From positions 1 to 54,553 of the forward strand of contig JABZFP010000024.1 of NCBI GenBank assembly GCA_014237395.1: 54,553 nucleotides of DNA, written 5' to 3'. This document shows, in pieces, positions 7,502 through 16,854 of this stretch. The notes beneath the pieces are model-generated. The model saw nothing but the letters and a program-made list of their open reading frames with translations. It had not been told where the DNA came from and made no database searches. Every line of letters begins with the position of its first letter. Position 1 is the stretch's first letter. A program made the position numbers and the translations under genes. The stretch is from Desulfobacteraceae bacterium (GTDB taxonomy: Bacteria; Desulfobacterota; Desulfobacteria; Desulfobacterales; UBA5852).

Positions 7502-8509
7502 ATGATTAGAAAAGTAGCTCGAATTACAAGCATTGTGCTCATTGTTAGTTTGGTCTTACCGTTATCCACATTTGCCAACGATCTCGTGGTTTATTCTGCC
7601 CGTAAGGAGCACCTGATTACCCCGATTTTTCAAGCTTACACAGCAAAGACCGGGGTTGAGATTGAATTCACAACCGGCAAAGAAGCCGCTCTCGTCCAAC
7701 GCATCCTCTCAGAGGGTAAGCGAACCCCGGCTGACATCCTGATTACAGTTGATGCCGGTAATCTTTGGTATGCCGCCGAGGCCGGTATACTGAAGTCGGT
7801 TCAATCAAATACTCTGGAAGCCAACATTCCTTCCCATCTGCGCGATCCTGAGAACCGGTGGTTCGGCCTTTCCGTTCGTGCCCGAACCATTGTCTATCAT
7901 TCGGGCAGGGTAAGCCCGGGTACCCTCAGCACCTACGAAGCCTTGGCCGACCCGGAATGGAAGGGCCGTTTGATTCTGAGGACATCAAAGAAAGTATACA
8001 ATCAATCCCTGGTGGCCATGATGATCCAGGACATTGGGTTGGATAATACGAAAAAGGTGATATCAGGCTGGGTTGGCAATCTGGCAGTACCGCCGCTTTC
8101 AAGTGATACCAAGGTTATGGAAGCCATCGATTCAGGGGTGGGTGACGTTGGGATCGTCAACACTTACTATTTTGGTCGTCTCCTTAAGAAAAACCCCCGC
8201 TTGCCGCTTAAGCTCTACTGGCCCAATCAGGAAACGACCGGGGTGCACGTCAACGTGTCCGGAGCAGGTGTAACAAGCCACGCTAAACATCCAGAAGCCG
8301 CTGTCGCCTTTCTTGAATGGGTCTCCAGCGAAGAGGCACAGAACCTGTTTGCCGACGTCAATATGGAATACCCCGTCAATCCTCAGAACCAAGCCAATTC
8401 CGTGGTTCAAGCGTGGGGGGATTTCAAAGCCAATCCTCGCAATGTTGCCAGTGCCGGACAGTATCAAGGTGAAGCGATACGCCTCATGGATGAAGCGGGC
8501 TATAAATGA
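7502..8509 (+). CDS. Ferric-iron ABC transporter, periplasmic binding protein (FbpA/FutA type)
   Basis: The product has 335 residues from the ATG at 7502. A TTG start at 7469 would add 11 residues and has the stronger ribosome-binding site, so the exact start is open. The signal peptide MIRKVARITSIVLIVSLVLP ends with LSTFA-ND, a good signal peptidase I site. The mature protein begins LVVYSARKEHLITPIFQAY, the typical start of Fe(III)-binding proteins. Tyrosines in VNTYYFGRL match the YY iron-ligand region of the family. It overlaps the permease gene by four bases (ATGA). It should capture ferric iron in the periplasm and deliver it to the two following components. Confidence 0.88.
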   Translation: MIRKVARITSIVLIVSLVLPLSTFANDLVVYSARKEHLITPIFQAYTAKTGVEIEFTTGKEAALVQRILSEGKRTPADILITVDAGNLWYAAEAGILKSVQSNTLEANIPSHLRDPENRWFGLSVRARTIVYHSGRVSPGTLSTYEALADPEWKGRLILRTSKKVYNQSLVAMMIQDIGLDNTKKVISGWVGNLAVPPLSSDTKVMEAIDSGVGDVGIVNTYYFGRLLKKNPRLPLKLYWPNQETTGVHVNVSGAGVTSHAKHPEAAVAFLEWVSSEEAQNLFADVNMEYPVNPQNQANSVVQAWGDFKANPRNVASAGQYQGEAIRLMDEAGYK

Positions 8510-10167
8510 ATGCAAGCTGTGGCGATATGGCTTGCCGTGAACGTTTGACGTTTCGCGGGCCCAAATTGTTCAGGCAATTCAATGGGTGGAAAGTTGCATC
8601 CGCGCTAATCGCCACAGCTGTTCTCATACCACTGCTGGTAATATTCCTGTCGTTCCTAAGGCCAGAAACAGATATCTGGAAACACATTTCAGAACATCTG
8701 CTGGCTGATCTCCTGCGCAACACCGCCGTGCTGACAGCGGGTGTACTATCACTCACGGCCATAATGGGCGTAAGCCTCGCTTGGCTCACGGCGGTATGCG
8801 AATACCCGGGCCGCAGACTATTCGTATGGGCTCTTTTATTGCCCATGGCGGTTCCGGCTTACGTGATGGCTTTTGTTTTTTTGGGTGTTTTCGATTTTGC
8901 CGGACCAGTTCAGGGGGCTTTAAAAGCCTGGTTGCCTGGACACTTCGATCCGGTTGACGTTCGGTCTGCCCCTGGCGTTATCATCGTTCTTTCTCTTGGG
9001 CTCTATCCCTATGTCTACCTTCTGGCACGGGGAGCCTTTCTGACCCAGGGACGCAAAGCCATGGAGGCTGCACGTTCTCTTGGGTGCAAACCTATCCGCG
9101 CTTTTTTCCGTGTTGCCTTACCAATGGCAAGACCTTGGATCGCCGGTGGTCTGATGCTTGTTTTGATGGAAACGCTCGCCGATTTCGGAGCCGTTTCCAT
9201 ATTCAATTACGATACCTTAACAACGGCCATCTACAAGGCCTGGTTTGGTCTCTTCTCGCTCGATGCAGCGGCGCAGCTTTCATCAATCCTTGTTATCCTG
9301 GCTTTGGCCGTAATGTTGATTGAGCAGAAGATGCGCAGCCGGATGCGCTATTTTCAAACCGGCCGTTTGTCCATGGAGGAACATCGCATCCCTCTTAAGG
9401 GTTGGAAAGGATGGGCGGCATCATTATTCTGCGGATTGGTTTTTATCGTGGCCTTCGCCCTTCCTTTTTTACGCCTCGTCGCATGGAGCCTTGAGGTCGC
9501 TCAGAACCAACTGGACGTTTCATATACAGCTGAAATCGTAAACAGCCTAATCCTCGCTGCGGGAGGGGCAGGTATTATCTGTTTGGCCTCGCTGGTGCTT
9601 GCCTATACCGATAGGCGGCATAAAGACTCGATAACTAATGCCTCGATAAAGATTGCAACCTTGGGCTATGCGTTACCCGGAACAGTGCTGGCGGTAGGAC
9701 TCTTTGTTGGTTTTTCCTATGTTGATTCGGCCATAGCCAACGGTTTAGGGATTGAGTCCGTCCTTCAAGGAAGCCTGGCAATGCTATTCATTGCCTACAG
9801 CGTCCGATTTCTGGCTGTGGGTTATCATCCAGCGAGCAGCGCCATGCTGAGAATCACGCCCTCCATCGACGAGGCGGCCCGGAGTTTAAACGTCAAGGGA
9901 ATCAAAATGCTTTTTAGGGTCCACATCCCAATATTAAAAGGTGGTCTATTTACAGCCATACTGCTGGGCTTTGTGGACATAATGAAAGAAATGCCAATTA
10001 CCTTGATGACCCGCCCGTTTGGGTGGGACACTTTGGCGGTCAAGATTTATGAATTAACTTCTGAAGGCGAGTGGGAGCGGGCCGCCATTCCAGCCGTGGT
10101 GTTAGTGCTGTGCGGACTTATTCCGGTCATTCTTTTGGTCGCAAAAAGTGAGAAACGCATCGTATGA
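8506..10167 (+). CDS. Ferric-iron ABC transporter permease (FbpB type, fused two-domain)
   Basis: The product has 553 residues with about twelve hydrophobic segments in two homologous halves. Each half carries an EAA loop: EAARSLGCKPIRAFFRVALP near residue 185 and EAARSLNVKGIKMLFRVHIP near residue 455. Fused permeases of this size are typical of the ferric-iron family. The start codon overlaps the binding-protein stop (ATGA) and the stop overlaps the ATPase start (ATGA), so the three genes are translationally coupled. Confidence 0.9.
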   Translation: MNASCGDMACRERLTFRGPKLFRQFNGWKVASALIATAVLIPLLVIFLSFLRPETDIWKHISEHLLADLLRNTAVLTAGVLSLTAIMGVSLAWLTAVCEYPGRRLFVWALLLPMAVPAYVMAFVFLGVFDFAGPVQGALKAWLPGHFDPVDVRSAPGVIIVLSLGLYPYVYLLARGAFLTQGRKAMEAARSLGCKPIRAFFRVALPMARPWIAGGLMLVLMETLADFGAVSIFNYDTLTTAIYKAWFGLFSLDAAAQLSSILVILALAVMLIEQKMRSRMRYFQTGRLSMEEHRIPLKGWKGWAASLFCGLVFIVAFALPFLRLVAWSLEVAQNQLDVSYTAEIVNSLILAAGGAGIICLASLVLAYTDRRHKDSITNASIKIATLGYALPGTVLAVGLFVGFSYVDSAIANGLGIESVLQGSLAMLFIAYSVRFLAVGYHPASSAMLRITPSIDEAARSLNVKGIKMLFRVHIPILKGGLFTAILLGFVDIMKEMPITLMTRPFGWDTLAVKIYELTSEGEWERAAIPAVVLVLCGLIPVILLVAKSEKRIV

Positions 10168-11243
10168 AACCCTATTTATTAAGCCTTGAACATGTGCAGA
10201 AATACTATGGCGAAACAGCGGTTCTAAAATCCCTATCCTTTCAACTGGAAGAAGGGGCCATTGGCTGCCTCCTTGGACCGAGCGGTTGCGGTAAAACAAC
10301 GGCCCTGAGAACCATAGCCGGTTTTGAACATATCCAAGGTGGGCGTATTCGGATCGGTTCAGATATCGTTTCCTCAACCGATAACCATGTTCCGCCGGAA
10401 AATCGCCGCATCGGCATGGTTTTTCAGGATTATGCACTCTTTCCCCACCTTAACGTTCGCGATAATGTTGCCTTCGGCATTGGCAAAAAGAAAGAAAAAC
10501 ATACCAGAGCGCATGTGAGCGATTTGATCGATTTGGTAGGGTTGGAAGCGGTTGCCGACCAGTACCCTCACGAATTATCTGGCGGTCAGCAGCAGCGCGT
10601 CGCGCTTGCAAGGGCGTTGGCTCCAAACCCCCGTTTGCTTTTGATGGACGAGCCATTTTCCAATCTGGATGTGACGTTAAGAGAGCGCCTATCCATCGAA
10701 GTGCGGAATGTCCTTCACCAGCAGGGAACGACGGCAATTCTGGTAACCCACAATCAAAGCGAGGCCTTTGCCATGGCCGACCAGATTGGCATAATGGAAA
10801 ATGGAGAACTACAGCAGTGGGATACCGCCTACCAACTCTACCATCGACCGCAAAACCCAAAAGTTGCGGATTTCGTTGGGGAAGGCGTTCTGATTGATGG
10901 AAAAGTCATTTCTGAAGGTCAGGTTGAAACAGGATTAGGGCTCCTTGAGGGCCGGTTTTCATATCCCTGCACCAATGGCTGCCCGGCCAAAGTACTGATT
11001 CGACCGGAGGATGTGGCGCACGATGATGACAGCCCCTACAAGGCAGAGATCCTTCAAAAGAATTTCCGTGGACCTACTATATTATATGTGCTGCGGCTCT
11101 CATCTAATGAGAGAGTTCTTTCGATCGTTCCCAGCCACCATGACCACCGGGTCGGTGACCATATAGGCATCCGGACTAGGGTGGAAGAAATAATTCTATT
11201 TGAAACAAAAGCTGCCAAAATGGCGGGAGGATTGCTTCATTAG
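10164..11243 (+). CDS. Ferric-iron ABC transporter ATPase (FbpC type)
   Basis: The product has 359 residues. Walker A is GPSGCGKTTAL, the Q-loop is MVFQDYALFPHL, the ABC signature is LSGGQQQRVALARAL, Walker B is LLLMDEPFSNLD and the H-loop follows in LVTHNQSEAF. A C-terminal extension of about 120 residues (from about 240) forms a TOBE-like regulatory domain, as in FbpC and other CUT1-like ATPases. It completes the iron-import operon and powers uptake. Confidence 0.9.
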   Translation: MKPYLLSLEHVQKYYGETAVLKSLSFQLEEGAIGCLLGPSGCGKTTALRTIAGFEHIQGGRIRIGSDIVSSTDNHVPPENRRIGMVFQDYALFPHLNVRDNVAFGIGKKKEKHTRAHVSDLIDLVGLEAVADQYPHELSGGQQQRVALARALAPNPRLLLMDEPFSNLDVTLRERLSIEVRNVLHQQGTTAILVTHNQSEAFAMADQIGIMENGELQQWDTAYQLYHRPQNPKVADFVGEGVLIDGKVISEGQVETGLGLLEGRFSYPCTNGCPAKVLIRPEDVAHDDDSPYKAEILQKNFRGPTILYVLRLSSNERVLSIVPSHHDHRVGDHIGIRTRVEEIILFETKAAKMAGGLLH

Positions 11244-11339
11244 CCATCACAGAACTGTCCGCATGTGTTAAGAAGCCGCCACTGCCAAGGGTGTGCTGCG
11301 TTCAAGGAGGACATTTATCCTGTAGGACCGTTTTAAGGG

Positions 11340-11426
11340 GTGTGTGGTCACGGCCATCAGCACCACAACCATGAATTGGAACTGATTTCGGAAGTCGTCG
11401 GGATTTTCAACAAGTTAATCATATAG
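11340..11426 (+). CDS. Candidate 28-residue histidine-rich peptide
   Basis: A GTG-started frame behind AAGGG encodes [20 protein letters not shown] and eight more residues. It ends 11 bases before the P-type ATPase. The [10 protein letters not shown] head would bind transition metals, and free metal-binding peptides or tails are common beside P1B ATPases. It could also be the surviving end of a longer gene, since an in-frame stop lies only one codon upstream of the GTG. No independent evidence shows that it is translated. Confidence 0.35.
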   Translation: MCGHGHQHHNHELELISEVVGIFNKLII

Positions 11427-11437
11427 GGTTTTTTAAC

Positions 11438-13345
11438 ATGATCGGTCGTTTTTCCAAACTTGGTGTTTATCAGGAATTGTTCAGGTTGAGAGATTTTTAC
11501 TTTGCTTTTGGCGCATCGCTCCTGGCGCTGCTGAGTTATATCTTCGACTACGGGAACGAATCACCAAGCATTGTGGGCAATACCCTGGCCATCATTTCGG
11601 TGGCAATCAACGGGGCGCCAATCATTTGGGGGGCGGTCAAAGGACTGATTGAGCGAGAGGTCAACGTCGACGAACTCGTCAGCATTGCCATCATCGCCAG
11701 TTTGATTCAGGGTGAGTTCCTAACCGCCGCCGTTGTCAGTTTTGTCATGACCTTCGGTGGATTGATCGAACAAGTAACCAGTGAATCGGCCCGCAAGGCC
11801 ATAAAATCGCTGATTCAAATCGCCCCTGAAACAGCTACTGTTCTTGAGGGGGGAAAAGAGAAAGCCGTTGCTATCGAGAAGGTGTCTGTCGGTGATCATA
11901 TTCTCATCAAGCCAGGTGAGCGAATCCCGGTGGACGCCCGCATCCTTTCGGGCGTGTCGGCCGTCGACGAGTCGGCCATGACCGGCGAACCGCTGCCCGT
12001 TGAAAAGCAGGTCGGGGATGACATCCTCGCCGGAACGCTGAACCATAATGGGGTCATCCGGGCCGAGGCGACCAAGGTAGGCCAGGACACCACATTGGGC
12101 AAAGTGATTAAGCTGGTTAGCGACGCCGAACAGCATCGCCCGGAAGCGGTCCGTCTCATCGACCGCTACGCGACTTGGTTCACGCCGGTTATCCTTACCT
12201 GTGCCGCCATTGCCTGGTTGGCCACCGGGGAAATTAGTCGTGCCGTGGCCGTACTTATCGTCGGGTGCCCCTGCGCCCTGATTCTAGCCGCGCCTACGGC
12301 CACTGTTGCGGCGTTGGGGCGTGCGGCCAAGGCCGGTGTCTTAGTTAAGGGCGGACAGTATCTTGAAAAGGCCGCGTCGGTGAAAGTCGTCTTATTCGAC
12401 AAGACCGGCACGCTAACGCTGGGGGAACCCCGGGTGGAAGAGATTGCCTGTACCGAAGGGGTCTCCAAGGATGAGGTGCTTTCGTGTGCCGCCAGCGCTG
12501 AACAGCATTGCACCCATCCCTTGGCCAGGGCGATTCTAAAAGCGGCCCATTATGCCAAAATTGCTGTGCGGGGTGCGGAAAACGCTTTCCATGAAATCGG
12601 ACTTGGTGTGCGCGCTATGGTCGATGGCAGCCTGGTAGAAGTAGGTAGTGTAACGGCCGGCGACAGTACAGTCGCACTTTCTAAGCACCTGCAACAATGC
12701 ATTGACAGTTCCATTATGCGCGGTGTTACCCCGCTCATCGTTTATCGCGATCAGACACCTGTGGGGTTACTCAATGTGACCGACCAAGTCCGTCCGGAGG
12801 CGATGTCAACAATCAGGGCGTTCAATCAGTTGGGCATTGAGGAACAGGCGATTTTATCCGGCGATCATGACAAAGCGGTTCAGCGAGTTGCCGATACTGT
12901 CGGCATCGCTAATGTATATGGCCGTTTAAAACCTCAGGACAAAGTGGATGTGATTAAAGATTATCAATTGCGAAACCTACCAGTTATGTTCATCGGCGAC
13001 GGGATCAACGACGCACCAGCGCTTGCCGCGTCACAGGTCGGAGTCGCCATGGGAGCAGCCGGAACCGATGTGGCCTTGGAAACTGCCGACATCGCTTTGA
13101 CACACGACAATATCGCCAAACTGCCCTGGTTGATCCGTCTGTCGCGACGGATGCTGAGCATCATCAAGATCAACATTTTTTTTGGGTTGGCATTCAATGC
13201 ATTTGCAGTGGTGGCAAGCGGAATGGGATGGCTGTCACCTATAATGGCCGCCATTGTTCACAACGTCGGCAGCGTGGTGGTTGTATTTGCATCGGCCAGT
13301 CTGGCCATTTTTCCTGAGGCAAAAACGGAGCATTTGCAAGTCTGA
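11438..13345 (+). CDS. P1B-type heavy-metal-translocating ATPase
   Basis: The product has 635 residues. It lacks the N-terminal heavy-metal-associated (HMA) domain: the protein starts close to the first membrane helices. The actuator loop is [14 protein letters not shown]. The membrane metal motif is [14 protein letters not shown] (CPC). The phosphorylation site is [15 protein letters not shown]. The P1B nucleotide-domain His-Pro is in [11 protein letters not shown], and the hinge is [16 protein letters not shown]. The CPC motif points to Cu, Zn, Cd or a related ion, but LAAPTA after CPC does not match the classic copper or zinc signatures closely, so the metal is left open. It follows the iron transporter and a histidine-rich mini-ORF inside island 2. 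Confidence 0.9.
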   Translation: MIGRFSKLGVYQELFRLRDFYFAFGASLLALLSYIFDYGNESPSIVGNTLAIISVAINGAPIIWGAVKGLIEREVNVDELVSIAIIASLIQGEFLTAAVVSFVMTFGGLIEQVTSESARKAIKSLIQIAPETATVLEGGKEKAVAIEKVSVGDHILIKPGERIPVDARILSGVSAVDESAMTGEPLPVEKQVGDDILAGTLNHNGVIRAEATKVGQDTTLGKVIKLVSDAEQHRPEAVRLIDRYATWFTPVILTCAAIAWLATGEISRAVAVLIVGCPCALILAAPTATVAALGRAAKAGVLVKGGQYLEKAASVKVVLFDKTGTLTLGEPRVEEIACTEGVSKDEVLSCAASAEQHCTHPLARAILKAAHYAKIAVRGAENAFHEIGLGVRAMVDGSLVEVGSVTAGDSTVALSKHLQQCIDSSIMRGVTPLIVYRDQTPVGLLNVTDQVRPEAMSTIRAFNQLGIEEQAILSGDHDKAVQRVADTVGIANVYGRLKPQDKVDVIKDYQLRNLPVMFIGDGINDAPALAASQVGVAMGAAGTDVALETADIALTHDNIAKLPWLIRLSRRMLSIIKINIFFGLAFNAFAVVASGMGWLSPIMAAIVHNVGSVVVVFASASLAIFPEAKTEHLQV

Positions 13346-13623
13346 TATGATGCAGTGCACGGTACGTTATCGAGCCAGTTCGTATCCCTATTATCACTGT
13401 CAGTAATCATATTGGAGCCCTTTAGCCGAGATACGATATGGCGTCCCACCTATAACTATCTCTCAATTTTTACAATTCTGACAACTTGTGTAACCAAACA
13501 CCCCTCTCACAGAAGCATCCAAATATCATCCCATTATTCCCCCCCTGATAACCCAATTATATAGTTATGTAGTGTCCAAAGGGGTTCACCTACCAAAATA
13601 CCATATGATTACAATAGGATAGG
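13346..13623. other. AT-rich spacer between P-type ATPase and recombinase remnant
   Basis: No convincing gene, RNA or terminator was seen. Short open frames here lack ribosome-binding sites and plausible composition. Confidence 0.4.
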
Positions 13624-13699
13624 TTGTTTACCCACCCATTGGAAGATGGTGTAATAGATGTAAATACAGATAGTTATGCCAACTATGGGGGGTAAACAA
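13624..13699. repeat. Nested inverted repeats before the recombinase pseudogene
   Basis: An outer pair, TTGTTTACCC (13624-13633) and GGGTAAACAA (13690-13699), is perfect over 10 bp. Inside it lies a second perfect pair, ATAGTT (13670-13675) and AACTAT (13681-13686). The outer right arm runs into the ATG of the recombinase remnant. This could be a recombinase or excisionase arm-site cluster, or an autoregulatory operator. Confidence 0.5.
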
Positions 13700-14170
13700 T
13701 GAGACTGAACGATATTTCCTGGAAGCAGTATGAACTGGATCTTCAAGAATTAAAAGTCGCTTATCTCAATTGGGCAATCAGTTAGATTCCGCAAGCGTCA
13801 TGTAACCCTGCCATATGTATTTTGGCATCGTTTTTGGGATCGTAATCTGAAAGGATGGCGTGAGGATCGTTATCAGAATCTCAACCGATTCACGGTCAGG
13901 CTCTATGAGAAGGCTAAAGTCCCGCCCTTTAACCTCCATCAGCTTAGACATCTTGCGACATCCATTTTAAAGGACAAGGGAAGCATGAGCCTCGCACAGC
14001 TTCAGCGGTTCCTGCGCCACGACCACCAGAAAACCACGGAAATCTATGCTGGCCATATCGAGATGGGTACCAAGAAACAAACGGACTATCTGGCCGACTT
14101 CTGGAAGGGTAAATTAGTCGATTCTGACACCGTAGCCACTATCCCAGCAACTATTAGCGGCCGAAAATGA
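13699..14170 (+). pseudogene. Island tyrosine recombinase, internally deleted
   Basis: An N-terminal piece (MRLNDISWKQYELDLQELKV) runs from 13699 to a stop at 13782-13784. The C-terminal half continues in a different frame from about 13754: RKRHVTLPYVFWHRFW, then catalytic box FNLHQLRHLATSIL, then LQRFLRHDHQKTTEIYAGHI with the catalytic Tyr. The middle of the protein, including the first catalytic Arg, is missing. It ends 42 bp before the tRNA-Pro 3' end, the expected position for the island's own integrase. The same family left a remnant at 519-659. Confidence 0.8.
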
Positions 14171-14211
14171 CGATTGAGAAGGCGTGAATGTGGTCTAAGT
14201 GCTTGATATGA

Positions 14212-14289
<78 letters not shown>

Positions 14290-14505
14290 TGAATCCGGCA
14301 TCAAAGACGGGACGGTTTTCTATCACGTATTGCGGGTGGGTGCAAGCGCAAAGCAAGATTTAATCCGGAAGCTTATCAAGGGGTTGAGGGTATATGCCGA
14401 CCCAGGGCGAATGGATGCCGTGCCGGTTTGACATGGCCTAATTTGCTTGACACACTATTTCGGTCATATTAAATTACCCATTTATTCTTGTGCCGTACTG
14501 CATTT

Positions 14506-14592
14506 GCGAGAGTGGCGGAATTGGTAGACGCACTGGACTTAGGATCCAGCTCTGGCGACAGAGTGGGAGTTCAAGTCTCCCCTCTCGCACCA
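14506..14592 (+). tRNA. tRNA-Leu(UAG)
   Basis: This is an 87-nt class II tRNA. The acceptor stem is GCGAGAG/CTCTCGC, with A-CCA encoded. The anticodon arm CTGGA-CTTAGGA-TCCAG gives TAG. A long variable arm (CTGGCGACAG region) is present, as expected for tRNA-Leu. Confidence 0.95.
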
Positions 14593-14608
14593 TATCCAAC
14601 GGTTTTGA

Positions 14609-14640
14609 GAGTGCCTGGAGATGATCGACTCCGGGCACTC
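14609..14640 (+). other. Strong hairpin between tRNA-Leu and tig
   Basis: GAGTGCCTGGAG and CTCCGGGCACTC form a 12-bp stem with one wobble pair and an 8-base loop. No T-tract follows, so it is not a classical terminator. It may be a processing signal for the tRNA transcript or part of the tig leader. Confidence 0.5.
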
Positions 14641-14774
14641 GACGTATAGAGGCTGGTGCAATCTTTGGATGGTTTTGGCGTTGCACCCAGCCAGCCGATT
14701 TTTTGTTATAGGCCAATTGATTAAGCCGCATACCATGAGAGGTGGTGCAGCGGTTTGCCCGGAAAGGAATCCGA

Positions 14775-16106
14775 ATGAATTTTTCAGTTGAGGACCAGAG
14801 TGCCGTTAAAAAGAAACTGACCATCGAAGTGCCCCTGGAAGATGTGACGCGTGAATTGGACAATGCCTACAAGGAACTGAAAAAAAATGCCAAGGTCAAG
14901 GGGTTTCGGCCGGGCAAAACACCGCGATCGGTGCTCGAGCGGCTATACGGCAAAGACGTGCGCGCGGATGTATCGTCGCGGCTGATCCAGGATTCATTCA
15001 TCGAGGTTTTGAAGGAATCCGAAATGAATGTGGTCGGCATGCCGGATATCGATCCACCAGAACTCAAGGCCGGCGAAGCCTTTACCTTTGTCGCCACGGT
15101 CGAAGTGAATCCCGAACTGGAAAATTACAATATCGATGGGTTTCAGCTTAAGAAAACGCTTTACCGGGCCACGGATGAAGAGGTGGACGCCCAGCTTCAG
15201 ATGCTGCGCAACAATCTGGCGCGCATGGTGCCGATTGAAGAGGATCGCCCGGTGGCCGATGGGGATTACGTGGTGGTCGACTACGAGGGGCTGAAAGACG
15301 GCAAACCTTTTGCGGAAACCCAACGGACGGAAAATTTTTCGATGAAGATCGGTGACGGCATGATCCATCCGGATATCGATGCCGGCCTCATCGGTCTCAA
15401 AGCTGGTGAATCCACTGAAGTTTCCGTCCAATTTGCCGATGACTATTTTAACGAGAAACTGGCCGGCTTGGCGATCACCTTTCTTATAGACCTCAAGGAA
15501 ATTCGTGAGCAGCACCTGCCGGAAATTGACGATGAAATGGCCAAGCGCCTTGGGCAGTTTGAGTCGCTTGACGATCTCAAGGCCAAAATCAATGAAAACC
15601 TTGCCATGGGCTACACCAAACGGCAGGAGCAGGAGCTGAACGAACAGGTTTTTACGGCCCTCCTCGATCAGCAGGAGTTTGAGGTTCCGGAATCCATGGT
15701 CGCTCATGAGCTTGAGAACATCGTGGCGGAGGCCAAACAGAAATTTGCCTACCACAATACGTCCATGGAGGAACTGGGACTGGATGATGAACAGCTGAAT
15801 ACCAACTACCGTGAAACCGCGGTCAATCAAGTGCGGCGTCACATGATCCTGGGGAAAATCATCAGTCAGGAATCCCTGGCGATTTCCGACGAGGAGCTGG
15901 AGAGCGGCTACCAGGAAATGGCCGACAGTTTCAACCAGCCCGTGGATGTCATCAAACAGTTTTATGCCCAGAATCCGGAACGTATTGACGTGTTCAAGCA
16001 CGCTTTACTTGAAAAACAGGCGATTAAGCTTATTATGGATAAAAGTTCCATCGAGGAAGTCGAGCCGGAACTGGAAACACCCGCTGAAGACGACAAGACC
16101 GAATAA
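14775..16106 (+). CDS. tig: Trigger factor (ribosome-associated chaperone, PPIase)
   Basis: The product has 443 residues from the ATG at 14775, behind AAGGA. An in-frame upstream start at 14742 has no support. The ribosome-binding tail includes GFRPGKTPRSVL (the family GFRxGKxP motif) near residues 44-55. The FKBP-type PPIase domain follows at about 160-240 (VVDYEGLKDGKPF). The helical chaperone arms follow to the end. It binds nascent chains at the ribosome exit and is commonly placed before clpP and clpX, as here. Confidence 0.95.
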   Translation: MNFSVEDQSAVKKKLTIEVPLEDVTRELDNAYKELKKNAKVKGFRPGKTPRSVLERLYGKDVRADVSSRLIQDSFIEVLKESEMNVVGMPDIDPPELKAGEAFTFVATVEVNPELENYNIDGFQLKKTLYRATDEEVDAQLQMLRNNLARMVPIEEDRPVADGDYVVVDYEGLKDGKPFAETQRTENFSMKIGDGMIHPDIDAGLIGLKAGESTEVSVQFADDYFNEKLAGLAITFLIDLKEIREQHLPEIDDEMAKRLGQFESLDDLKAKINENLAMGYTKRQEQELNEQVFTALLDQQEFEVPESMVAHELENIVAEAKQKFAYHNTSMEELGLDDEQLNTNYRETAVNQVRRHMILGKIISQESLAISDEELESGYQEMADSFNQPVDVIKQFYAQNPERIDVFKHALLEKQAIKLIMDKSSIEEVEPELETPAEDDKTE

Positions 16107-16137
16107 TCCGATCTGTCTGGTCTGGCATCAACTAACG

Positions 16138-16168
16138 GGCCTTATATCCAACTAAGGGTTAAGGCCCG
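16138..16168 (+). other. Hairpin between tig and clpP
   Basis: GGGCCTTA (16138-16145) pairs with TAAGGCCC (16161-16168). There is no T-tract. It may attenuate or process the tig-clpP transcript. Confidence 0.4.
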
Positions 16169-16227
16169 GCCCCTTCATCGGACCGCTTCACCGGCCACCA
16201 TCAGACACCTTAACAAGGAGAAAAAAC

Positions 16228-16854
16228 GTGCCGCTAATCCCTATGGTTATCGAGCAGAGCAGTCGGGGTGAACGGGCTTACGACATCTATTCCCGGCTGC
16301 TGAAAGACCGGATCATATTCCTCGGCTCCGCCATGAATGACGACGTTGCCAATCTCATCATTGCCCAGTTGCTGTTTCTTGAGTCGGATGACCCCGAAAA
16401 GGACATCAATTTTTATATCAATTCACCCGGGGGGGTTGTGACTTCGGGACTTGCCGTATATGATACCATGCAGTATGTAAAACCAGATATCGCCACGGTC
16501 TGTATCGGCCAGGCCGCCAGTATGGGCGCAGTCCTGCTTGCGGCCGGCAATGCCGGCAAGCGCTACGCCCTGCCCAATGCGCGGATTATGATCCATCAGC
16601 CCATGGGCGGCTTTCAGGGGCAGGCCTCGGATGTGGAAATCCACGCCCGCGAAATGCTGCGGATGAAACAGGATCTCAACCGCATCCTGTCGATACATAC
16701 CGGCAAACCGGTCGAAGCGCTGCAGACGGACACGGACCGTGATTTTTTCATGTCCGGTGAAGAAGCCCGTGCTTACGGGATCGTGGACCACGTGATAGCC
16801 AAGCGCGACGATCTCGGAGACGGCGCAGCCACGGAGAAGAAAGATGACGCATAA
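16228..16854 (+). CDS. clpP: ATP-dependent Clp protease, proteolytic subunit
   Basis: The product has 208 residues from a GTG start with AAGGAG nine bases upstream. The catalytic serine is Ser98 in [14 protein letters not shown] and the catalytic histidine is His123 in MIHQPMGG. The substrate-channel motif NSPGG is present. It assembles as a tetradecamer and is fed by ClpX. It overlaps clpX by 11 bases, so the two are coupled. Confidence 0.97.
   Translation: MPLIPMVIEQSSRGERAYDIYSRLLKDRIIFLGSAMNDDVANLIIAQLLFLESDDPEKDINFYINSPGGVVTSGLAVYDTMQYVKPDIATVCIGQAASMGAVLLAAGNAGKRYALPNARIMIHQPMGGFQGQASDVEIHAREMLRMKQDLNRILSIHTGKPVEALQTDTDRDFFMSGEEARAYGIVDHVIAKRDDLGDGAATEKKDDA

Noticed and set aside
14609..14640. 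Rho-independent terminator of tRNA-Leu
   Set aside because: The stem is strong but no T-tract follows; reported only as a hairpin.
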